NCBI GenBank assembly: GCA_028689195.1
Contig: JAQTWR010000174.1
Span: 1-6,179, forward strand
Origin: Anaerolineales bacterium
GTDB lineage: Bacteria; Chloroflexota; Anaerolineae; Anaerolineales; Villigracilaceae
Reading direction: 5' to 3'
Length of the DNA stretch: 6,179 nucleotides
Shown here one piece after another: positions 5,717 to 6,179 of the stretch. The translations under genes and the position numbers were made by a program. The notes under the pieces were generated by a model. It had not been told where the DNA came from and did no database searches. It saw nothing but the letters and a program-made list of their open reading frames with translations. The first letter of the stretch is position 1; each line of letters begins with the position of its first letter.

Positions 5717-6179
5717 ATGAAAATTTTCGCCAAAATTCTTGTCACTGCCATGCTTGCCGCAATTTTTATCGCCGCTTGCGGAGCGTCGCAGCCTGCGGGT
5801 ACGAAATCGTACACCGAAGCAGAAACCACCGCCGCGCTTGAAAAAGGCGCGTGCGGAACCTGTCACATCATCCCCGGCATTCCCAATGCGGCGGGCGTCA
5901 TCGCGCCTGATCTTTCAAACATCAACATGATGGCGCAGGATCACATCAAAAGCGGAAGTTACACGGGCAAAGCCAAAAGCGCGGACGAATATATCCGCGA
6001 GTCGATTCTCGACCCAAATATTTTCGTCGCGCCGGAATGTCCCAACGCGCCATGCGCCGCCAACGTAATGCCCGCCACGCTCAAAGATTTACTCAGCGCG
6101 GATGAAACCAGCGCAATTGTGAGTTATCTCAACGGGCTGCCAAACCACGCTTACGGAAGTTCTGCCGCCGCAGCCGCAA
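5717..6179 (+). CDS. Monohaem cytochrome c lipoprotein (partial)
   Basis: This gene is cut by the right edge after 154 codons. Residues 1-20 are a lipoprotein signal peptide with lipobox I-A-A-C and Cys21 as the lipid site, so the protein is membrane-anchored on the outer face. The haem motif is Cys46-Gly-Thr-Cys49-His50 (GACGTCH), followed by GVIAPDLSN. The distal ligand is probably Met118 in the N-V-M-P motif. The length and order are those of a small class I cytochrome c. Two more cysteines, Cys108 and Cys113 (CPNAPC), lie before the Met ligand and may form a disulfide. The end is a low-complexity SSAAAAA stretch, perhaps a linker to another domain. AGGAG lies six bases before the ATG at 5717. 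It is 13 bases after the CVGC gene. Role: electron transfer to or from a periplasm-facing enzyme, identity unknown; a nitrous oxide, nitrite or oxygen reductase are candidates. Confidence 0.93.
   Translation, partial: MKIFAKILVTAMLAAIFIAACGASQPAGTKSYTEAETTAALEKGACGTCHIIPGIPNAAGVIAPDLSNINMMAQDHIKSGSYTGKAKSADEYIRESILDPNIFVAPECPNAPCAANVMPATLKDLLSADETSAIVSYLNGLPNHAYGSSAAAAA

Overview
The window looks like part of a bacterial genome, most plausibly an uncultured Chloroflexota of the Anaerolineae type. That assignment is an inference. It rests on the GC-rich 'gcgcg' coding style, on short seven-base AT-rich tandem repeats (TAATTGG / TGATTCG / TAATTCG) in the gaps between genes, and on the mix of protein families. 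No rRNA, tRNA, IS element or CRISPR array is visible.

Layout. Two gene groups diverge from a short control region at about 3970-4108. Leftward (minus strand) runs a copper-homeostasis group: csoR (Cu(I)-sensing repressor), a 72-residue CopZ-like copper chaperone, copA (Cu+-exporting P1B-type ATPase), a secreted lipoprotein resembling the family I believe is DUF7482, and the start of a membrane protein cut off by the window edge. Rightward (plus strand) come a Crp/Fnr-family regulator without cysteines, a CxxCxxCC (YkgJ-type) protein overlapping it, a small CVGC protein resembling DUF1858, and a monohaem cytochrome c lipoprotein that runs off the right edge.

How it fits together. A near-consensus promoter (TTGACA, 17 bases, TATATT) fires leftward into a C/G-tract palindrome flanked by TTATCCC/GGGATAA that has the form of a CsoR operator. 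Copper should release CsoR and raise expression of the chaperone, the pump and probably the downstream lipoprotein and membrane protein. The rightward genes look like electron-transfer or redox functions under a haem- or NO-type (DNR-like) regulator. The combination suggests, without proving, that a copper-dependent respiratory enzyme such as nosZ or nirK lies just past the right edge.

The most unusual feature is the repeats. Each of the four gaps in the leftward group (67-104 bases) holds an inverted repeat, and three of those belong to one seven-base repeat family. A further array of that family lies inside copA, where it is translated in frame as a short surface-type insert just after the phosphorylation motif.
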